Assembly (NCBI RefSeq): GCF_900176485.1
Contig: NZ_FWYD01000003.1
Location: 310,001-374,000, forward strand
Source of the DNA: Primorskyibacter flagellatus
GTDB lineage: Bacteria > Pseudomonadota > Alphaproteobacteria > Rhodobacterales > Rhodobacteraceae
DNA: 64,000 bases
Reading direction: 5' to 3'
Below, piece by piece: positions 38,253-47,407 of the stretch (position 1 is its first letter; every line of letters begins with the position of its first letter). Under the pieces are notes generated by a model that was given only the letters and a program-made list of their open reading frames with translations, made no database searches and had not been told where the DNA came from. A program made the translations under genes and the position numbers.

Positions 38253-38303
38253 TGACCTACTCCTATGTTGCCTGCGGTTGTTCCGCAAAGTTCTGTCGCG
38301 TCC

Positions 38304-39125
38304 TCAGAGCTCTTGGTCTTCTTCCGGGTCCCTGTTGTGCGCCGCACACCAAGCCCGCCAGAGGTCAGGTCGTCGTTCCTTGGTCAGCCTTTCGGCCATG
38401 TCCCGCTGCCAGTCCGCAATCTTCGCGTGATGGCCTGACAGAAGAATGTCAGGTATGTCGCGACCGTTCCAGACAGTTGGACGTGTGTACTGGGGGTGTT
38501 CCAGAAGGCCATGGGAGAAGGACTCCTCTTCCGTGGACGCCTGATTCCCAAGCACGCGGGGTATAAGCCGGACCGTGGCGTCAATCAAGGCCTGAGCGGC
38601 AATCTCTCCGCCGGTCATGACAAAGTCGCCCAATGAGACCTCGGTGATGCCGTAATGGTCGATGACACGTTGATCGAGACCCTCAAAACGGCCGCAGATC
38701 AGTGTCACGCCGTCTGTCCGGCTAAGGCTGCGGGCCATCGACTGATCAAACGGGCGTCCACGCGGCGAAAGATAGATCAGAGGAGCATTGCCGCGGGTCC
38801 TGGATTGCGCATGCTCGATCGCGGCACCCATGACATCGGCGCGCAGGACCATGCCCGCACCGCCGCCCGATGGCGTGTCATCGACATTGCGGTGCTTGCC
38901 CTCGCCAAAGCGACGCAGGTCGATTGCGTCAAGCTGCCACAACCCTTCTTTCAGCGCCTTGCCGGTCAAAGACCCGCCGAGAACACCGGGGAACAGTTCC
39001 GGGAAGAGCGTGATGACTCGCGCCACCCATGCGCCCCGAAGCTCTGGTGTGTGGGTCATCAGCTCTTGCGGCTTGAGCGAGGCGCGGATGGTCTTGCGTC
39101 CGTGGGATTTTGGCTGGTCAGTCAT
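38304..39125 (-). CDS. trmD: tRNA (guanine-N1-)-methyltransferase
   Basis: 273 residues from ATG 39125 (an in-frame ATG four codons earlier is possible). Forms m1G37 in tRNAs, preventing +1 frameshifting. The SPOUT-knot motifs are present: VITLFPELFPGVLGGSLTGKALKEGLW, LSPRGRPFDQSMARSLS, LICGRFEGLDQRVIDHY, EVSLGDFVMTGGEIAAQALIDATVRLIPRVLGN. The N-terminus carries about 35 extra residues (SHGRKTIRASLKPQELMTHTPELRG) compared with E. coli. 178 bp separate it from rimM. Confidence 0.96.
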   Translation of the reverse strand: MTDQPKSHGRKTIRASLKPQELMTHTPELRGAWVARVITLFPELFPGVLGGSLTGKALKEGLWQLDAIDLRRFGEGKHRNVDDTPSGGGAGMVLRADVMGAAIEHAQSRTRGNAPLIYLSPRGRPFDQSMARSLSRTDGVTLICGRFEGLDQRVIDHYGITEVSLGDFVMTGGEIAAQALIDATVRLIPRVLGNQASTEEESFSHGLLEHPQYTRPTVWNGRDIPDILLSGHHAKIADWQRDMAERLTKERRPDLWRAWCAAHNRDPEEDQEL

Positions 39126-39303
39126 AAGGCGCTGCATAGGGGCTTTGTGCGGGCTTGGGAATGCCTATTGCGTCGGTAAAGGGACGCGTCGGTGCGTCGC
39201 GGAACAGCGGCGCTGGTGTCTAAAATCCGCACATGGTTCGGCACTGCACAGTTTCTGTCGAACTGGCCTTGCACAAGGCTGGAGGGCCATGGCTTGGCGG
39301 ATG

Positions 39304-39807
39304 TCAGAACAGGCCGTCAGGCGGGTCGGCAACGATGCGGCCAGAGGCGATATCCACCGTCGGCACGCTGGCCATCGTGAAGGGCAGGAGCACGGTTTCG
39401 CTCTGCCCCGAGGCCTGAATTTCCAGAAGATCTGCGGCACCGTGGTTGAGCACCGCTTTCACGCGGCCAAGCTCTGTCCCGCCGGTGTCATGCACCGTGA
39501 GGCCGATCAGGTCGGCATGGTAATATTCGTCATCGGGAAGGGACGGCAGGCGGTCGCGTGGCGCGAACAGCCTGGTGCCGCGCAGGGCGTCGGCCTGTTC
39601 CTTGGTGAGGATGCCAGACATCTGCGCGGCAAAGCCGTTCTTGACGGGGCGGGTCAGGGTGATGTCAAAGCTCTGCTTGCCGTCTTCCGTGCAGAGCGGC
39701 GCGTAGTCGGCAATGTCCTCAGGGTCAGCGGTGAAGCTTTTCAGGCGCACCTCGCCCTTGACACCAAAGGCACCCGCGATGGCCCCGACACAGATCAGAT
39801 CGCTCAT
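39304..39807 (-). CDS. rimM: 16S rRNA processing protein RimM
   Basis: 167 residues. N-terminal beta-barrel ([29 protein letters not shown]) and C-terminal PRC-barrel ([36 protein letters not shown], followed by [14 protein letters not shown]) are both intact. Assists 30S assembly and binds S19. Its ATG overlaps the stop of the small upstream ORF by 4 bp (ATGA). Confidence 0.95.
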   Translation of the reverse strand: MSDLICVGAIAGAFGVKGEVRLKSFTADPEDIADYAPLCTEDGKQSFDITLTRPVKNGFAAQMSGILTKEQADALRGTRLFAPRDRLPSLPDDEYYHADLIGLTVHDTGGTELGRVKAVLNHGAADLLEIQASGQSETVLLPFTMASVPTVDIASGRIVADPPDGLF

Positions 39808-39947
39808 TTGATTGCCCCGACGCAATGGCCTTGTCGCATTTGCCCGGCCCCTTGCGTGCATTGTTCTGCCGCGTTGTTACGTTCGAACATCACGCCCGCA
39901 GCAAAGGCGAGAAGCGTGAAGATGGCAAGACGCAATAAGCGGAACAT
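39804..39947 (-). CDS. 47-residue membrane protein coupled to rimM
   Basis: [30 protein letters not shown]..., one N-terminal TM helix (about 4-20) followed by a polar tail with two cysteines. Stop and rimM start overlap as ATGA. It lies between rpsP and rimM, where most bacteria have nothing. Function unknown; the coupling and hydrophobic pattern support it being real. Confidence 0.65.
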   Translation of the reverse strand: MFRLLRLAIFTLLAFAAGVMFERNNAAEQCTQGAGQMRQGHCVGAIK

Positions 39948-40034
39948 TTGGAAACCCGATAGGCTGGGGATGGGATCGGCGCTTTTTCAGCATGGCTGAA
40001 AATCGCCCCGCCCACCATCCCCGGCGGCACCCGC

Positions 40035-40424
40035 TTATTCTGCGGAGGCTTCTTCTTCGGCTGGTGCTGCAGCGGCTTCGGCTGCGGCGCTCGCCTTGGC
40101 GGTTTTTTCCTCGGCACGGTCCTGGGCTTTCTTGCCCGGAACAGCTTTCTTGGGGTTGCTGCGCTCTTTCTTGTCCAGAACGCCAGCGGCCTCGAGCATG
40201 CGCGACACGCGGTCGGTGACCTGCGCGCCTTCGCCCAGCCAATGCTTGACACGGTCAATGTCCATCTTGACGCGCTCTTCGCTGTCTTTGGCCAGCAGGG
40301 GGTTATAGGTGCCCAGCTTCTCGATGAAGCGGCCGTCGCGCGGCATGCGGGTGTCGGTCACGACGATGCGGTAGAAGGGGCGCTTTTTGGAACCGCCACG
40401 GGCGAGACGAATTTTGGTAGCCAT
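40035..40424 (-). CDS. rpsP: 30S ribosomal protein S16
   Basis: 129 residues. The first 80 are the conserved S16 core ([43 protein letters not shown]...). The remaining tail of about 45 residues is an Ala/Lys/Glu-rich low-complexity extension ([32 protein letters not shown]), characteristic of alphaproteobacterial S16. Start preceded by AAGGAGAAAC. Confidence 0.97.
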   Translation of the reverse strand: MATKIRLARGGSKKRPFYRIVVTDTRMPRDGRFIEKLGTYNPLLAKDSEERVKMDIDRVKHWLGEGAQVTDRVSRMLEAAGVLDKKERSNPKKAVPGKKAQDRAEEKTAKASAAAEAAAAPAEEEASAE

Positions 40425-40469
40425 TGAGTTTCTCCTTTGAATGGCAGGGGTCGGCGGGGTGGTCCCGCC

Positions 40470-40766
40470 TTACGATTTGTGTTGTTCGTGGTGTTTGATG
40501 ACTTCCTGAATCACGAAATTCAGGAATTTGGCGGCGAATTCCGGGTCGAGATCGGCCTGCGTCGCCAAGTCTTGCAACCGCTCGATCTGCTGCGATTCGC
40601 GGGCAGGGTCAGAGGGCGGAAGGTCGTGCTCTGCCTTCAGCACACCCACGGCTTGGGTGTGCTTGAAGCGTTCAGCCAGAGTGAAAACGAGGATCGCGTC
40701 CAGCCGGTCGATGCTTTCGCGATGCGATTTCAGCAATTCGGCGGCGCGGGTCACGCTATCGGTCAT
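40470..40766 (-). CDS. Chorismate mutase (AroQ class)
   Basis: 98 residues from ATG 40766, a single AroQ helical domain: ELLKSHRESIDRLDAILVFTLAERFKHTQAVGVLKAEHDLPPSDPARESQQIERL. Catalytic-type Arg, Lys and Glu occur in the expected helices (R in SHRESIDRLD, K in VGVLKAEH, E in RESQQIE). Converts chorismate to prephenate for Phe/Tyr. Mono-functional, in the ribosomal-protein operon between a GNAT gene and rpsP, a common alphaproteobacterial arrangement. Confidence 0.9.
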   Translation of the reverse strand: MTDSVTRAAELLKSHRESIDRLDAILVFTLAERFKHTQAVGVLKAEHDLPPSDPARESQQIERLQDLATQADLDPEFAAKFLNFVIQEVIKHHEQHKS

Positions 40767-40803
40767 GTGCGGGCCTCGGACATGGGGTGGAGATCGCGAT
40801 CCG

Positions 40804-40872
40804 TCAATTGCAAACCTCCATGGGCTTGAGCAGCGGGTCACTGTCGTTCTGGATTTCCAGCACCGGGGTCAT
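40804..40872 (-). CDS. 22-residue ORF between GNAT and chorismate mutase genes
   Basis: MTPVLEIQNDSDPLLKPMEVCN; the ATG overlaps the stop of the GNAT gene (ATGA). Its stop TGA overlaps a TTG that opens a further 14-codon frame, ending with TGA over the chorismate mutase ATG. Either a chain of coupled mini-ORFs or chance; no homology known. Confidence 0.35.
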   Translation of the reverse strand: MTPVLEIQNDSDPLLKPMEVCN

Positions 40873-41399
40873 GCCAGCACCTCTGCCGGTCCGGGATGAC
40901 GATAAAGCATCTCGTCGCCCATATGGATGTTCTTGTAGCTGCGCTCAAAGCCGGCACCCAGACGTTCGGCCAGTGCCACGGAACGCGCATTGCCGGGCAC
41001 GATGTTGGAGGTCAGCGTCTTCAGCCCCAGATCCTCGTAAGCATATTGCCGGGCGCGGGTTGCAGCCTCATAGGCGATGCCGCGGCCCTCGAACCCTTCG
41101 AACACCACCCAGCCGATTTCTGGCTCTGGCCAACCTTCGGGATTCCAGATGCCGCAGATGCCTGCGGGCTGGCCGGTCTCACGGATTTCGATGGTGAAAT
41201 AGCCATACCCGTGAATATGCCAATGTCCGACATTCAGGGCAAACCAGCGCCATGCGTCACCGCGGTTGGGCGACGCGCCAAAGCCGGCGGCGCGGTCCTG
41301 ATCCAGAAGAAAGGCGATCATCGGTTCGATGTCACGTTCTTCCGGGCCGCGCAGAATCAGGTTTTTCGTGTCCAGCACGGGGGCTTGAGTCAGGTTCAT
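40869..41399 (-). CDS. GNAT family N-acetyltransferase
   Basis: 176 residues, RimJ/RimL type: TKNLILRGPEERDIEPMIAFLLDQDRAAGFG, the GYFTIEIRETGQPAGICGIWNPEGWPEPEIGWVVFEGFEGRGIAYEAATRARQYAYEDLG acetyl-CoA region and SNIVPGNARSVALAERLGAGFERSYKNIHMG end. Located between ffh and the chorismate mutase gene with ATGA overlaps on both sides to tiny ORFs. Substrate unknown; a ribosomal protein would fit the neighbourhood but is speculation. Confidence 0.88.
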   Translation of the reverse strand: MNLTQAPVLDTKNLILRGPEERDIEPMIAFLLDQDRAAGFGASPNRGDAWRWFALNVGHWHIHGYGYFTIEIRETGQPAGICGIWNPEGWPEPEIGWVVFEGFEGRGIAYEAATRARQYAYEDLGLKTLTSNIVPGNARSVALAERLGAGFERSYKNIHMGDEMLYRHPGPAEVLA

Positions 41400-41476
41400 A
41401 CGCGCACTCCCGCCGCCGCAAGGCAGAGCAGGACGTCGAGATATGACGCGCGTGTATGAAAGGTGAGTCTGGGCAT
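41396..41476 (-). CDS. 26-residue ORF between ffh and the GNAT gene
   Basis: MPRLTFHTRASYLDVLLCLAAAGVRV, starting 4 bp after the ffh stop and ending in an ATGA overlap with the GNAT start. Could act as a coupling ORF that lets ribosomes leaving ffh start on the GNAT gene. No homology recognised. Confidence 0.35.
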   Translation of the reverse strand: MPRLTFHTRASYLDVLLCLAAAGVRV

Positions 41477-41480
41477 TACA

Positions 41481-42980
41481 CTACTTCTTCTTGCCGAAAC
41501 CGCTGAGACCGGGTGGCAGCCCGCCGCCGCCCAATCCGGGAAACTTGCCGCCTGCGCCCAACTGCTTGGCCGCCGCTTCAAGCGCCTTGGGGTCCATGCC
41601 TTGCGCCATCTGCTCTGGCGTTGGGCCGCCTTTGCCCATCATGCCTTTCATCGCCTGCTTCAGCATGCCGCCTTTGCCCATCTTGCCCATCTTCTTCATC
41701 ATGTCCGCCATCTGGCGATGCATCTTCAGAAGCTTGTTGAGGTCGGACACCTCCATGCCCGCGCCGCGCGCGATGCGCTTCTTGCGGCTGGCCTGAAGCA
41801 GCGCGGGGTTGGCGCGTTCCTTCTTGGTCATCGACTGGATCAGCGCGACCTGACGCGTCAGCATCTTGTCGTCGATTCCTGCGCCGTCCATCTGTTTGGA
41901 CATCTTCGCGGCACCGGGCATCATCGACATCATGCCTTCCATGCCGCCCATCTTCATCATCTGCTCAAGCTGGCTCTTCAGGTCGTTCATGTTGAACTGA
42001 CCCTTGGTGAAGCGACGCATCATGCGCTCGGCCTGTTCGACCTCCAGCGTTTCCTGAGCCTTCTCGACCAGCGCAACAATGTCGCCCATGCCAAGAATAC
42101 GGCCCGAGATCCGTTCCGGTTCGAACGTCTCCAGCGCGTCCATCTTTTCGCCCAAGCCCACAAAGCGGATAGGCTTGCCAGTGACGGCGCGCATCGAAAG
42201 CGCCGCACCGCCACGCCCGTCACCATCCATCCGGGTAAGGACAACGCCGGTCACGCCGATCTTGTCGTCAAATTCAGTGGCGACGTTGACCGCGTCCTGA
42301 CCGGTAAGGCCATCGACCACCAGCAGCGTCTCGCGCGGGTTGGCGACATCGCGGACGGCGGCGGCCTGTGCGATCAGTTCCTCGTCAATGTGCAGACGTC
42401 CAGCGGTGTCCAGCATATAGACGTCGTATCCGCCAAGGCTGGCTTGTGTCTTGGCTCGCTTGGCGATCTGGACAGGATCCTCGCCCTTCACGATCGGCAG
42501 GGTGTCCACACCGATCTGCACACCGAGGATTTGCAGCTGCTCCATCGCGGCGGGGCGGTTGACGTCAAGCGAGGCCATCAGCACGCGCTTGCCGTCCCGT
42601 TCCTTCAGCCGCTTGGCCAGTTTCGCGGTTGTCGTGGTCTTACCCGAGCCTTGGAGACCGACCATCAGGATCGGCGCGGGCGGGTTGTCGATCTTCAGCT
42701 TGCCGGGATCTTCGTCGCCGGTCAGCACATGGACCAGCTCGTCATGCACGATCTTGACGACCTGTTGGCCGGGTGTGACCGATTTGGTCACGGCCTGACC
42801 GGTCGCCTTGTCCTGCACCGCCTTGACGAAATCGCGGGCGACGGGCAGCGAAACATCTGCCTCCAGCAGGGCGACACGCACTTCACGCAGGGCGGTCTTG
42901 ACATCGTCTTCGGACAGGGCACCCTGTTTGGTAAGCCGGTCGAAAACGCCGGAGAGACGCTCGGATAGATTTTCAAACAT
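41481..42980 (-). CDS. ffh: Signal recognition particle protein Ffh
   Basis: 499 residues. N domain, then the SRP GTPase with G1 GLQGSGKTTTTAKLA, G2-region DVNRPAAMEQL, G3 DTAGRLHIDEEL, G4 TRMDGDGRGGAAL and the GLGEKMD closing loop. The C-terminal M domain is very methionine-rich (MMRRFTKGQFNMNDLKSQLEQMMKMGGMEGMMSMMPG) and includes the RNA-binding helix SMTKKERANPALLQASRKKRIARGAGM. Targets membrane proteins co-translationally with 4.5S RNA and FtsY. First gene of the minus-strand cluster through rpmE. Confidence 0.97.
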   Translation of the reverse strand: MFENLSERLSGVFDRLTKQGALSEDDVKTALREVRVALLEADVSLPVARDFVKAVQDKATGQAVTKSVTPGQQVVKIVHDELVHVLTGDEDPGKLKIDNPPAPILMVGLQGSGKTTTTAKLAKRLKERDGKRVLMASLDVNRPAAMEQLQILGVQIGVDTLPIVKGEDPVQIAKRAKTQASLGGYDVYMLDTAGRLHIDEELIAQAAAVRDVANPRETLLVVDGLTGQDAVNVATEFDDKIGVTGVVLTRMDGDGRGGAALSMRAVTGKPIRFVGLGEKMDALETFEPERISGRILGMGDIVALVEKAQETLEVEQAERMMRRFTKGQFNMNDLKSQLEQMMKMGGMEGMMSMMPGAAKMSKQMDGAGIDDKMLTRQVALIQSMTKKERANPALLQASRKKRIARGAGMEVSDLNKLLKMHRQMADMMKKMGKMGKGGMLKQAMKGMMGKGGPTPEQMAQGMDPKALEAAAKQLGAGGKFPGLGGGGLPPGLSGFGKKK

Positions 42981-43048
42981 TCCCGCGGCTCCTTCGCCCG
43001 TTTCGATATGGTCCTACAGGTAAGCAGGACCGGCCCAAATACAATTGT

Positions 43049-43122
43049 CCCCCGTGGGCGAAACTCGCTGACGGGGGGCGATCCCTGACCACTCAGGGAC
43101 CGGAAGTATGACAGACTTCCGG
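43049..43122. repeat. Three consecutive hairpins upstream of ffh
   Basis: CCCCCGT (43049-43055)/ACGGGGG (43071-43077); TCCCTGA (43082-43088)/TCAGGGA (43093-43099); CCGGAAG (43100-43106)/CTTCCGG (43116-43122). All stems are perfect and follow each other without gaps, between the ffh start and the divergent glycosyltransferase. Not 4.5S RNA: its conserved tetraloop/asymmetric loop sequence is absent. Confidence 0.6.
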
Positions 43123-43199
43123 ATGTATGCCGCGCGGATAGGCTAAAAGGGCGTAAGGAGTCAAGTCCGCACGGTCATATCCGGCACAGGGAGGATGCG

Positions 43200-43946
43200 A
43201 TGCGGGACGGTGTGATCTTTGTAGCGACGGGGCAGGGCTATCTCGAACTGGCAATACAGGCGGCAGAAAGTCTGCGCGCCACCAATCCGGGTTTGCCGGT
43301 GGATCTGTTTACAGATCTGCCGGATGCACCGGGGCTGGACCTTTTCGACGACGTGCATGCCACGCAGGATTCGCACACGCGCGCCAAGCTGGATTGCTTC
43401 GCCCGCGCGCGATTCGAACGGGTGTTGTATCTGGATTGTGACGTTCTGGTGCTGGCACCCCTGGGGGATCTGTTTGGGTTGGCGGATCGGTTTGCGCTGT
43501 CGCTGGCGCATGACATGCGCCGCTGTTCGCCGTTGATACGTCAGGGCCACGCTGTCACGACACCCTATGCGTTTCCGCAACTGAATTCCGGCGTCATGCT
43601 GTATCGAAATGACACAGCGATGGCGGCATTCTTTGCCGAGTGGAAACAGCGGTATGTCGAGGCCGGCATCGCGCGCGATCAGGTGACATTGAAGGATCTG
43701 TTGTGGGAAAGCGACCTGCGTTTCTATGTCCTGCCGCCGGAATTCAACCTGCGCCGCGTGACCGAGTTGGACGCTTGGGAGCCATTGGATGCCATCCCGA
43801 CAATCCTGCATTCGCATCGATTGTTGCAGCATTTACGCGGGCAGGGCGCGCGCGTCACCACGTTTGAGGTCCTGCGAGAGTTGGAACGCGAGGCGCTGGA
43901 AACGGAATGGGCATCGTTGGGGGACGAGGGGCCGTGGCGGCGTTGA
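43200..43946 (+). CDS. Glycosyltransferase (GT-A fold, GT8-like nucleotide-diphospho-sugar transferase)
   Basis: 248 residues. N-terminal GVIFVATGQGYLELAIQAAESLRATNPGLPVDLFTD is the Rossmann-like donor start. Y-L-D-C-D (ERVLYLDCDVLVLAPLGDLF) is the DxD metal/nucleotide motif. FPQLNSGVMLYRND is the acceptor-side NSGV motif of GT8-like enzymes, and DQVTLKDLLWESDLRFYVLPPEFN completes the fold. GGGAGGATGCG precedes the ATG. Acceptor unknown; monocistronic. Confidence 0.8.
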   Translation: MRDGVIFVATGQGYLELAIQAAESLRATNPGLPVDLFTDLPDAPGLDLFDDVHATQDSHTRAKLDCFARARFERVLYLDCDVLVLAPLGDLFGLADRFALSLAHDMRRCSPLIRQGHAVTTPYAFPQLNSGVMLYRNDTAMAAFFAEWKQRYVEAGIARDQVTLKDLLWESDLRFYVLPPEFNLRRVTELDAWEPLDAIPTILHSHRLLQHLRGQGARVTTFEVLRELEREALETEWASLGDEGPWRR

Positions 43947-43960
43947 AATGGCCGTGTTCG

Positions 43961-44923
43961 CTAACGAACAGTCTGCTGCACGCTGCGACTGTTTAGTTCT
44001 GCGCCACCTCGAAGCAGCCTGATGGTGCCGTGGTAGAGGCCCCTTGGCCAGGTGCTTCCGCTGCGTTTGCGACCGGTGGCCCGGAAAAACTGTGCCTGCG
44101 GTTTGTCCAGCGTCACCGATTGGCGAATGATCCGCCCTTCAGGGCCGGTCAGGGTCATCTCGATCATGTCGCCTTTCTGCCCGCCATAGGCCAGACCAAA
44201 GACGACCATCGCCGGCGACGCGGTACTTAGCATCTGTCCTGCTTTGCCCGCTTTGATGTCGGAATAGTCGGGCACGGCCTCTGCCAGGCCGACATCAATG
44301 ATGCCACCCGCGAAGGAAGGAAACTGATCTTGCCAAAGGGCGGGGGCGTCGGCACCATCACAGCCGTCGACACCGTTTGGTTCGAACGGATCGACAACGG
44401 TGCCGTCGCGCCGAAGGGTGAGATGAAGATGCGGAAACTGGGTGCGGCCACTCAGGCCTATTGCGCCCAGTTGTTGCCCGGCGGCTACGGTCTGCCCTTG
44501 TTGCACGGCGATAGAGCCACGGCGCATATGGCAATACTGCGTCTGCCAACCATCCGAGTGGTCGATCACCACGCCATTGCCACAGTCCCGACCGTCGATG
44601 GCTGTTATGTCCGAATTGGCAAATATCCGGTCCGCCATGCCGTCGCGCGTTGCACGGACAGTGCCATCCGCCGCCGCCAGAACAGCCACGCCCTTCTGCA
44701 TGTCCGCGATAGTCGCCAGCGCAAAATCCGTGCCCTGATGGCCGTCATAGCTCAGTGCGCCACAGAGAAAATCCAGCACTTCCGGCCCCGGCGCCCGGTC
44801 CATGTAATGCTGTATGTGGCATGTGTCACCCAGCGTGCAATCGACCGGGATCTGTAACGAAAACTCCCCCGCCGCAGATGTCGCGGCGAGGGAGATTGCA
44901 ATCGCGGCCAGATGCCGGAACAT
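43961..44923 (-). CDS. M23 family metallopeptidase, exported
   Basis: 320 residues with a signal peptide ([19 protein letters not shown]). The LytM/M23 zinc site is complete: H and D in YDGHQGTDFAL, and HLH in QFPHLHLTLRRDGTVVDPF. The GNGVVIDHSDGWQTQYCHMRRGSIAVQQGQTVAAGQQLGAIGLSG beta core is typical. Likely a periplasmic peptidoglycan endopeptidase. Its ATG overlaps the clpA stop by one base (TAATG), so it is translated by ribosomes finishing clpA. Confidence 0.92.
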   Translation of the reverse strand: MFRHLAAIAISLAATSAAGEFSLQIPVDCTLGDTCHIQHYMDRAPGPEVLDFLCGALSYDGHQGTDFALATIADMQKGVAVLAAADGTVRATRDGMADRIFANSDITAIDGRDCGNGVVIDHSDGWQTQYCHMRRGSIAVQQGQTVAAGQQLGAIGLSGRTQFPHLHLTLRRDGTVVDPFEPNGVDGCDGADAPALWQDQFPSFAGGIIDVGLAEAVPDYSDIKAGKAGQMLSTASPAMVVFGLAYGGQKGDMIEMTLTGPEGRIIRQSVTLDKPQAQFFRATGRKRSGSTWPRGLYHGTIRLLRGGAELNSRSVQQTVR

Positions 44924-47244
44924 TACTCTGCGGTCAGCAAAGGCGGCTTGTCGCCTGACAGGCGCTTGCTTTCCGGGCCGCTCATTTCAAGATGCAGCTT
45001 GCCATCTTTCAACCCGACCTTGACCAATCCGCCCTTCGTCAGTTTGCCAAACAGCAGCTCTTCGGCCAGTGGCTTTTTGATGTGTTCCTGGATCACGCGG
45101 CCCAGCGGGCGGGCGCCCATCTTGTCATCATAGCCCTTGTCGGCCAGCCAGGCGGCAGCGGGCCGTGTCAGTTCTATATGGACATTGCGGTCCATCAACT
45201 GCGCTTCGAGTTGCAGAACGAACTTCTCGACGACCTGAAGGATCACATCTTTCGGCAGCGGTGCGAAGGAAATGACCGCATCCAGACGGTTGCGGAATTC
45301 CGGCGTGAACGTCCGCTCGATCGCGGCGGTGTCTTCGCCCTCGCGGCGGTCACGGCCAAAGCCGATCGCCGCCTTGGCCAGTTCCGTCGCGCCGGCATTC
45401 GAGGTCATGATCAGGATCACGTTGCGGAAATCCGTCGTGCGCCCGTTGTGATCCGTCAGCTTGCCGTGATCCATCACCTGCAACAGGATGTTGTAGACAT
45501 CCGGATGCGCCTTTTCCATCTCGTCGAGCAGCAGCACGCAATGCGGGTTCTGGTCCACCCCATCGGTCAGCATGCCGCCCTGATCAAAGCCGACATAGCC
45601 CGGAGGAGCGCCGATGAGGCGCGAAACCGCATGCTTTTCCATGTACTCGGACATGTCAAAACGCAGCAGTTCCACACCCAGCGTATCGGCCAGTTGCTTT
45701 GCCACTTCGGTTTTACCCACACCCGTAGGTCCGGCAAACAGGTAGTTGCCGATGGGCTTCTCGGGTTCGCGCAAACCGGCACGCGCCAGTTTGATCGCCG
45801 AGGAAAGCGCATCTATGGCCGCATCCTGACCGAAAACCACGCGCTTCAGGCTGGCCTCCAGATCCTTGAGCACTTCGGCATCGTCCTTGGAGACGTTCTT
45901 GGGCGGGATGCGGGCGATCTTGGCCACCACCGCCTCGATCTCCTTGGCACCTATGGTCTTGCGGCGCTTCGATTCGGCCACCAGATGTTGCGCGGCACCG
46001 GCCTCGTCGATGACGTCGATGGCCTTGTCGGGCAGCTTGCGGTCGTTGATGTAGCGTGCAGACAGTTCCACCGCCGATTTGATCGCGTCGGCGGTATACT
46101 TGATGTTGTGGTGATCCTCGAAATAGGGCTTGAGGCCCTTCAGGATCTTCACTGTGTCATCCACCGACGGCTCGCTGACATCGATTTTCTGGAACCGACG
46201 GCTCAGCGCGCGATCCTTCTCGAAATGCTGACGGAACTCCTTGTAAGTGGTGGAGCCCATGCAACGCAGCTTGCCGCCCTGAAGCGCGGGCTTCAGCAGG
46301 TTGGAGGCATCCATCGCCCCACCAGAGGTCGCGCCCGCACCGATGACGGTGTGGATCTCGTCGATGAACAGCACCGCGTCGGGGTGATCCTCAAGCTCTG
46401 TCACCACAGCCTTCAGCCGTTCCTCAAAGTCGCCACGATAGCGGGTGCCGGCCAGCAGTGCGCCCATGTCGAGCGAGAAGATGGTTGTTTCCGACAGAAC
46501 CTCGGGCGTGTCGCCCGACACGATCTTGCGCGCAAGCCCCTCGGCGATGGCGGTTTTGCCAACGCCGGGATCACCGACCAGCAGCGGGTTGTTCTTGCGG
46601 CGACGGCAGAGAACCTGAATGCAGCGTTCCACCTCGGAATTGCGACCGATGAGAGGGTCCACGTCACCCTTGCGGGATTTTTCGTTCAGATCGACGCAAT
46701 ACTTGGCCAGAGCGGATTCCTTCTGGTCGCCGTCAGTGACCGGAGGTGTTTCTTCCTCGATCTCCGTGGCCCCTTGCACGGGGCGCGCTTCGCCGTAAGC
46801 AGGATCCTTGGCGACACCATGGGCGATGAAATTCACCGCATCATAGCGCGTCATATCTTGTTGTTGCAGAAAATAGGCGGCGTTGCTTTCGCGTTCGGCA
46901 AAGATTGCCACCAGCACGTTCGCACCGGTCACTTCGGTCCGGCCAGAGCTTTGCACATGAATCGCGGCGCGCTGGATCACCCGCTGGAACGCGGCCGTCG
47001 GCACAGCTTCGGAGCCTTCGATATCAGTCACGAGGTTGGACAGGTCGTCATCGATGTATTCGACAAGCGACGTGCGCAATTCCTCTGTATCGACCGAGCA
47101 GGCCTTCATCACCCGCGCGGCTTCCGGTTCGTCAATCAGGGCAAGCAGAAGATGTTCCAACGTGGCAAATTCATGCGCCCGTGAATTTGCCAGCGCCAAC
47201 GCTGCGTGAATCGCCTGTTCTAGGGTCGTTGAGAATGAAGGCAC
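44923..47244 (-). CDS. clpA: ATP-dependent Clp protease ATP-binding subunit ClpA
   Basis: 773 residues from the GTG at 47244, chosen because the family N-terminus [36 protein letters not shown] starts there and GAGGAG stands nine to ten bases before it; an ATG 18 codons upstream (47298) is the alternative. Two AAA+ modules: Walker [16 protein letters not shown] and [15 protein letters not shown], Walker [10 protein letters not shown] and [10 protein letters not shown]. The N-domain is that which binds the adaptor ClpS. Unfolds substrates for ClpP. Neither clpS nor clpP is adjacent here. Coupled to an M23 peptidase gene downstream. Confidence 0.96.
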   Translation of the reverse strand: MPSFSTTLEQAIHAALALANSRAHEFATLEHLLLALIDEPEAARVMKACSVDTEELRTSLVEYIDDDLSNLVTDIEGSEAVPTAAFQRVIQRAAIHVQSSGRTEVTGANVLVAIFAERESNAAYFLQQQDMTRYDAVNFIAHGVAKDPAYGEARPVQGATEIEEETPPVTDGDQKESALAKYCVDLNEKSRKGDVDPLIGRNSEVERCIQVLCRRRKNNPLLVGDPGVGKTAIAEGLARKIVSGDTPEVLSETTIFSLDMGALLAGTRYRGDFEERLKAVVTELEDHPDAVLFIDEIHTVIGAGATSGGAMDASNLLKPALQGGKLRCMGSTTYKEFRQHFEKDRALSRRFQKIDVSEPSVDDTVKILKGLKPYFEDHHNIKYTADAIKSAVELSARYINDRKLPDKAIDVIDEAGAAQHLVAESKRRKTIGAKEIEAVVAKIARIPPKNVSKDDAEVLKDLEASLKRVVFGQDAAIDALSSAIKLARAGLREPEKPIGNYLFAGPTGVGKTEVAKQLADTLGVELLRFDMSEYMEKHAVSRLIGAPPGYVGFDQGGMLTDGVDQNPHCVLLLDEMEKAHPDVYNILLQVMDHGKLTDHNGRTTDFRNVILIMTSNAGATELAKAAIGFGRDRREGEDTAAIERTFTPEFRNRLDAVISFAPLPKDVILQVVEKFVLQLEAQLMDRNVHIELTRPAAAWLADKGYDDKMGARPLGRVIQEHIKKPLAEELLFGKLTKGGLVKVGLKDGKLHLEMSGPESKRLSGDKPPLLTAE

Positions 47245-47407
47245 GGTGTTGGTGCTCCTCTTATCTGGGTCGGTGCCGGTCTTAGCCTGCTCAACCATGG
47301 CCTCTTGGTATTAAAGTGTGGTGGATGTTCCCCCACATCTACAAGTTTTTTCTGCATTTTGGCCGGTCACATTTGGGAGTAGTGCTGCAACCTGACGTGA
47401 AATGCAT

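Noticed and set aside
43021-43199. Possible 4.5S/SRP RNA upstream of ffh because of the hairpins
   Set aside because: The conserved GGAAGCAGCC-type loop and single long hairpin of SRP RNA are missing.
44992-47184. 730-codon plus-strand frame over clpA, and a 635-codon one over aspS (29495-31402)
   Set aside because: Antisense shadows of conserved genes, no ribosome-binding site or domain.
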